DNA from: Tubiluchus corallicola
Taxonomy: Eukaryota; Priapulida; Priapulimorpha; Priapulimorphida; Tubiluchidae
Assembly (NCBI GenBank): GCA_030141605.1
Contig: JAQGDQ010000043.1
Location: 372,001 to 436,000, forward strand
Direction: 5' to 3'
DNA length: 64,000 bases
Below are positions 60,801 to 64,000 of the stretch, piece by piece. A program made the translations under genes and the position numbers. The stretch's first letter is position 1. Every line of letters begins with the position of its first letter. The notes under the pieces are model-generated. The model ran no database searches. It saw nothing but the letters and a program-made list of their open reading frames with translations, and was not told where the DNA came from.

Positions 60801-63800
60801 AATTTACTTCTTATGTTACAGGATAACATAATGTAGATTGTTTTACAAATAAATTATGTAAGCTTATAACTGTGAATTTGTGAGTTACTTGCGGGGTTTC
60901 ACTACCCATGTTTTGTTTACATGTAGAATACGATGTGGAGAACCTAATCTCCCAGTAAGAAAAACGTCGGCAAGGAAACTAAATACTGCCATGATTCATT
61001 GACAAAGCACGAAGCACGAGTTTGTGGGCTTCCCTCGCGTAAAAACCACGGAGTTGAGCGTTATAAACTGATTAGTGATTACTGCCATTGAGCATACACG
61101 TGCAATGCAATGTAGGGTATTAAAATTTTCTCCAACTTGCAAATATCCAAGAGTATAATTGATTAGTGGTAGTTTACTAAGTAGTACCTGGGTAAGTTTT
61201 TCGAGATATCCTTATATTTGATGCTGCGCGAATTTGACCCAATGTTTAACTAACGGCAATAAAGTATGTTCACAAATCTTTGTAACGCCCTACAATCGTT
61301 CTTTTCAGTCGACGTCTTGTAACGTCCTTTATACTTATAAAATTTAGAAACTATTTTCACCAAAGTTGAGAAAAAACCTGAAGCAAAATGGCTGCTTCCA
61401 TGAGCTACAATCGGAGTTAGAAAATACAAGTTCTTGTTACAACTGCGGTACTAGTTTCTAGACGGAAAAATGGGCAAGGCGTTATAAAATTAGATTTTCA
61501 GTATTTTTAGACATTTTCCTGATAATTTGATGCTAGAATATAAAATTCCAATATATTTAGTATTTGTTTTCATGAAAAATAGAAAATCGACATATGACCA
61601 AATTTTTGGTGCTTTCTACTTTAAAGCATCATAATGTAGTTTTAACTACGCCGACTTATGGATGGTTTCGATCTTCGTCAGGAAGAGTCATCTACTGGAT
61701 TTAAATGCAACTTCAATTTGCTCTTGTAACGTCCATAGTAACCACACTTTCGTGCGGTTGCTAAGTGCTTTGTAGAGACGCGACAAAAAACAATATATCG
61801 TGGAAAAATAATTTAGCTCTAGGTAAATTGTAGTCACGTAGAATCAGAAAAAGAAGAAGAAAAGGAGACAACATTTCTTTCCTTATAAAGTATTTAGTGA
61901 GACTGCCAGAAACAATACCAGTAAGATTAGCATTAAACCTTCTAAACGACGTTCTAGGCAAAATAAAAAACAACGTAGACATCAAGCATTAATAAAGATT
62001 TACAGCAGCTGAGACCAAACTTAACAATATTAACACAGGGTGAAAACAATGAAATGATCTAATCTGGGACGAAAGCTCAATGTCTGCAATAGGTGCTTAG
62101 AGCAGAAGAAGAACAAGGAGAAGAAAAAAAGAACAGTGAGTATAGAAACATATAGACCATAATTTCTATGTTTAATACTATATTTTACGTATATTCAGGG
62201 TTTGTAGATGTCGTGTAGAGGTTTCATCAATAATTTCTGCAGAAATTTCAATGAGTCGTGCACTTAATAATTAAAAACTAGTGACATGTCAAGGCTTATT
62301 ATAGCTGGTGCCGCTTGACGATGAGTTAATTTCTGAAATATCATCAGACTATAAATAGATAATGATATCAGTGTTTCATAAAAGAGTCGGTATTGTTTGT
62401 AGATACGGCTAACCTCAGCATAGGATACTAGAATGTTTTTTTTAATTAGAATAACCGACTTTAGTAATAGTTATGCCTGACTCCGTATAAATTTTACACT
62501 TTCTATAATTTAATTTTGACGTTTTGTTTTTCACTTAGCCTGCTTTATGGCTGTAGTAATGGACCACAATCAATACAGTCTCGTAATGCTAGATTAATTG
62601 GATTACTGCATAGAAAGTTGATTTTGATGCTCCATTGTCTCATTAGGCACTTGCATAATTAATTATCTCCGGGTTATTATCTTTTGCCAGTACTGTAGAA
62701 TTAATCTTATATTCGCTTTAGCGAGTTGTTGACTGTTCTGTTGTTGGTTGCCATACATTTTCATTTTAATTACCAGTTTTTGCCGAGTTTGTAATTTGCC
62801 CTTGAAAAGGACTGTTGCTTTGAGTTTGTCCACCTACGTGTACATGGTGGATCAATTAACTTAGACTGTTGTAAGTTTATTTACTTGATCTGAAGTGTTT
62901 AAATGTAGAGCTGACAAATTGTAAAATTATGACTGAGTACTTTTCTTGGAAACTTGGTGTGTTAGGCCCACATCATAAACAACCACGACACCATGCCACG
63001 CGTGGGCGCTGCAAATGGTTTTTTTATCTAAGGGGTGGGGGCACGCCGCTGCTATAATGTTAAGCCTGTAAAACCTATCGATTGAAGTTGACGGCAACTT
63101 ACCAATGTTAATCCATGTTCAATCTAGACCTAGTTGCTAGTAAATTTAGCACTGGCCACTTTACTTAAACGCCTATTAGCACATTGTACAGCAAAAATAC
63201 CACGTGTCAGTATGTTTGAGGCCTTGGCAGAACAAGATCGGAAACATTTTGCAGATGATATTCATTACTTGTTAGCAGGTACGAATACCAGTTAACAGTT
63301 AAATTCTCGTGCACTTCACATACACTAATTCGCCAATTTTGGATCAGGGCTGGGAACTCTAGCTCTAGCACGTGATTGCGTGAGTCAAGGAAAACCGCGG
63401 AGGGTCGAGGTGATTCATGGAAAGTGAACACGTGGCTACGTTCCTCCAGCGATCTGATCACACAGCTGAAATATAGTGAAAGATAAAACTGTGACTCAAC
63501 TTCACCCAAGATGCATTGATATCAAATGACATTGCAAATTAATATTACGTTCACACATTTTATTTCATTTGAACATTTACGTATTTAAACACTAAGCTCT
63601 TGTGCACTATACCAAACAAGTTCTTGTAAGTGAATCGTTGGATACAATCATCGAGTTCAAACCCACTCTGGGCGCTTTTGGCTGTCCTGGCTGTTTACCT
63701 CCTTGAGGAAGAATATATTCACACCTGAATATGGATAATGTGCTCTGTTGGTTCAGTGACTCATCTTACTTTGAGACAGGTTGAGTGAGGTTGTGGTCTT

Positions 63801-64000
63801 GCCACGAATATCAGTATTGAGTAGAACTTCTGGTAGAATGCTACATTCCAGCTGACAGAGTGCAAAATTGTATGAAAAACTAATTAGCCTGTAATAAAGA
63901 TGTGTTTAAGATGTGGTGGCATCAAAACACTGATTCAGTTACCTATCGAGATGATGGACAGGGTGACCAAGAAAGTTAAACTTCTTAGTCTGATGCTTTT
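57891..64000. other. Intergenic, no supported gene
   Basis: Contains an (AAAC)n-like tract (58846-58922), a 37-bp tandem duplication (59815-59888), a TATAAATA word at 60560 and unique AT-rich sequence. The longest frame (63207-63509, -) has no recognisable motif. Confidence 0.5.
59815..59888 (+). repeat. 37-bp tandem duplication (2 copies)
   Basis: Copies at 59815-59851 and 59852-59888 share caatatttag...gaaaatccact with two substitutions. Confidence 0.9.

Noticed and set aside
63207-63509. 100-codon frame on the - strand near the right edge
   Set aside because: No signal peptide, domain or splice context recognised.

Overview
The window is AT-rich, intron-dense metazoan DNA. Evidence for an animal genome is a multi-exon cadherin gene with GT-AG introns, a Golgi-type carbohydrate sulfotransferase, a eukaryotic tRNA-Lys, TATA-box promoters, and LINE, LTR and 5S-derived elements. 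It is most likely an invertebrate. The sequence alone does not settle the phylum; a lophotrochozoan is a reasonable guess but is not demonstrated.

Positions 1-31.2 kb (+ strand) hold the 3' part of one large cadherin gene. Thirty exons can be joined by eye with unbroken reading phase into 1,582 codons plus a stop. They encode one partial and eleven complete cadherin (EC) repeats, a membrane-adjacent domain like that of the CDH23/PCDH15 tip-link cadherins, one transmembrane helix and a cytoplasmic tail of about 140 residues. The 5' part lies upstream of the window. Its introns hold a 5-bp-TSD LTR retrotransposon remnant with a tRNA-Thr primer-binding site, a 5'-truncated LINE with a 734-codon intact reading frame and an 11-bp TSD, two older LINE fragments, a 5S-rRNA-derived sequence, a 38-bp minisatellite, and a 61-bp tandem array that copies an exon 3' end together with its 5' splice site. 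One intron appears to be GC-AG.

Positions 32.4-33.4 kb (- strand) carry the terminal exon of an HNK-1ST/C4ST-family sulfotransferase, tail-to-tail with the cadherin. A tRNA-Lys(CTT) gene lies at 35.7 kb (- strand). From 36 to 49 kb I find no convincing host gene, only decayed LINE 3' ends, a solo LTR with TSD, a reverse-transcriptase fragment on the - strand, microsatellites and small inverted repeats.

Positions 49.3-55.3 kb contain the most novel-looking locus: two convergent genes, each with a TATA box, a short 5' untranslated exon, one intron, and one coding exon for a small secreted glycine-rich protein. The two proteins differ in their Gly-rich parts but share a core of about 100 residues that I do not recognise from any named family. 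They look like structural or extracellular-matrix paralogues. From 55.3 to 64 kb I see no supported gene; the notable object is a 464-bp near-palindrome with a GC-alternating centre beside a long (CA)n tract.
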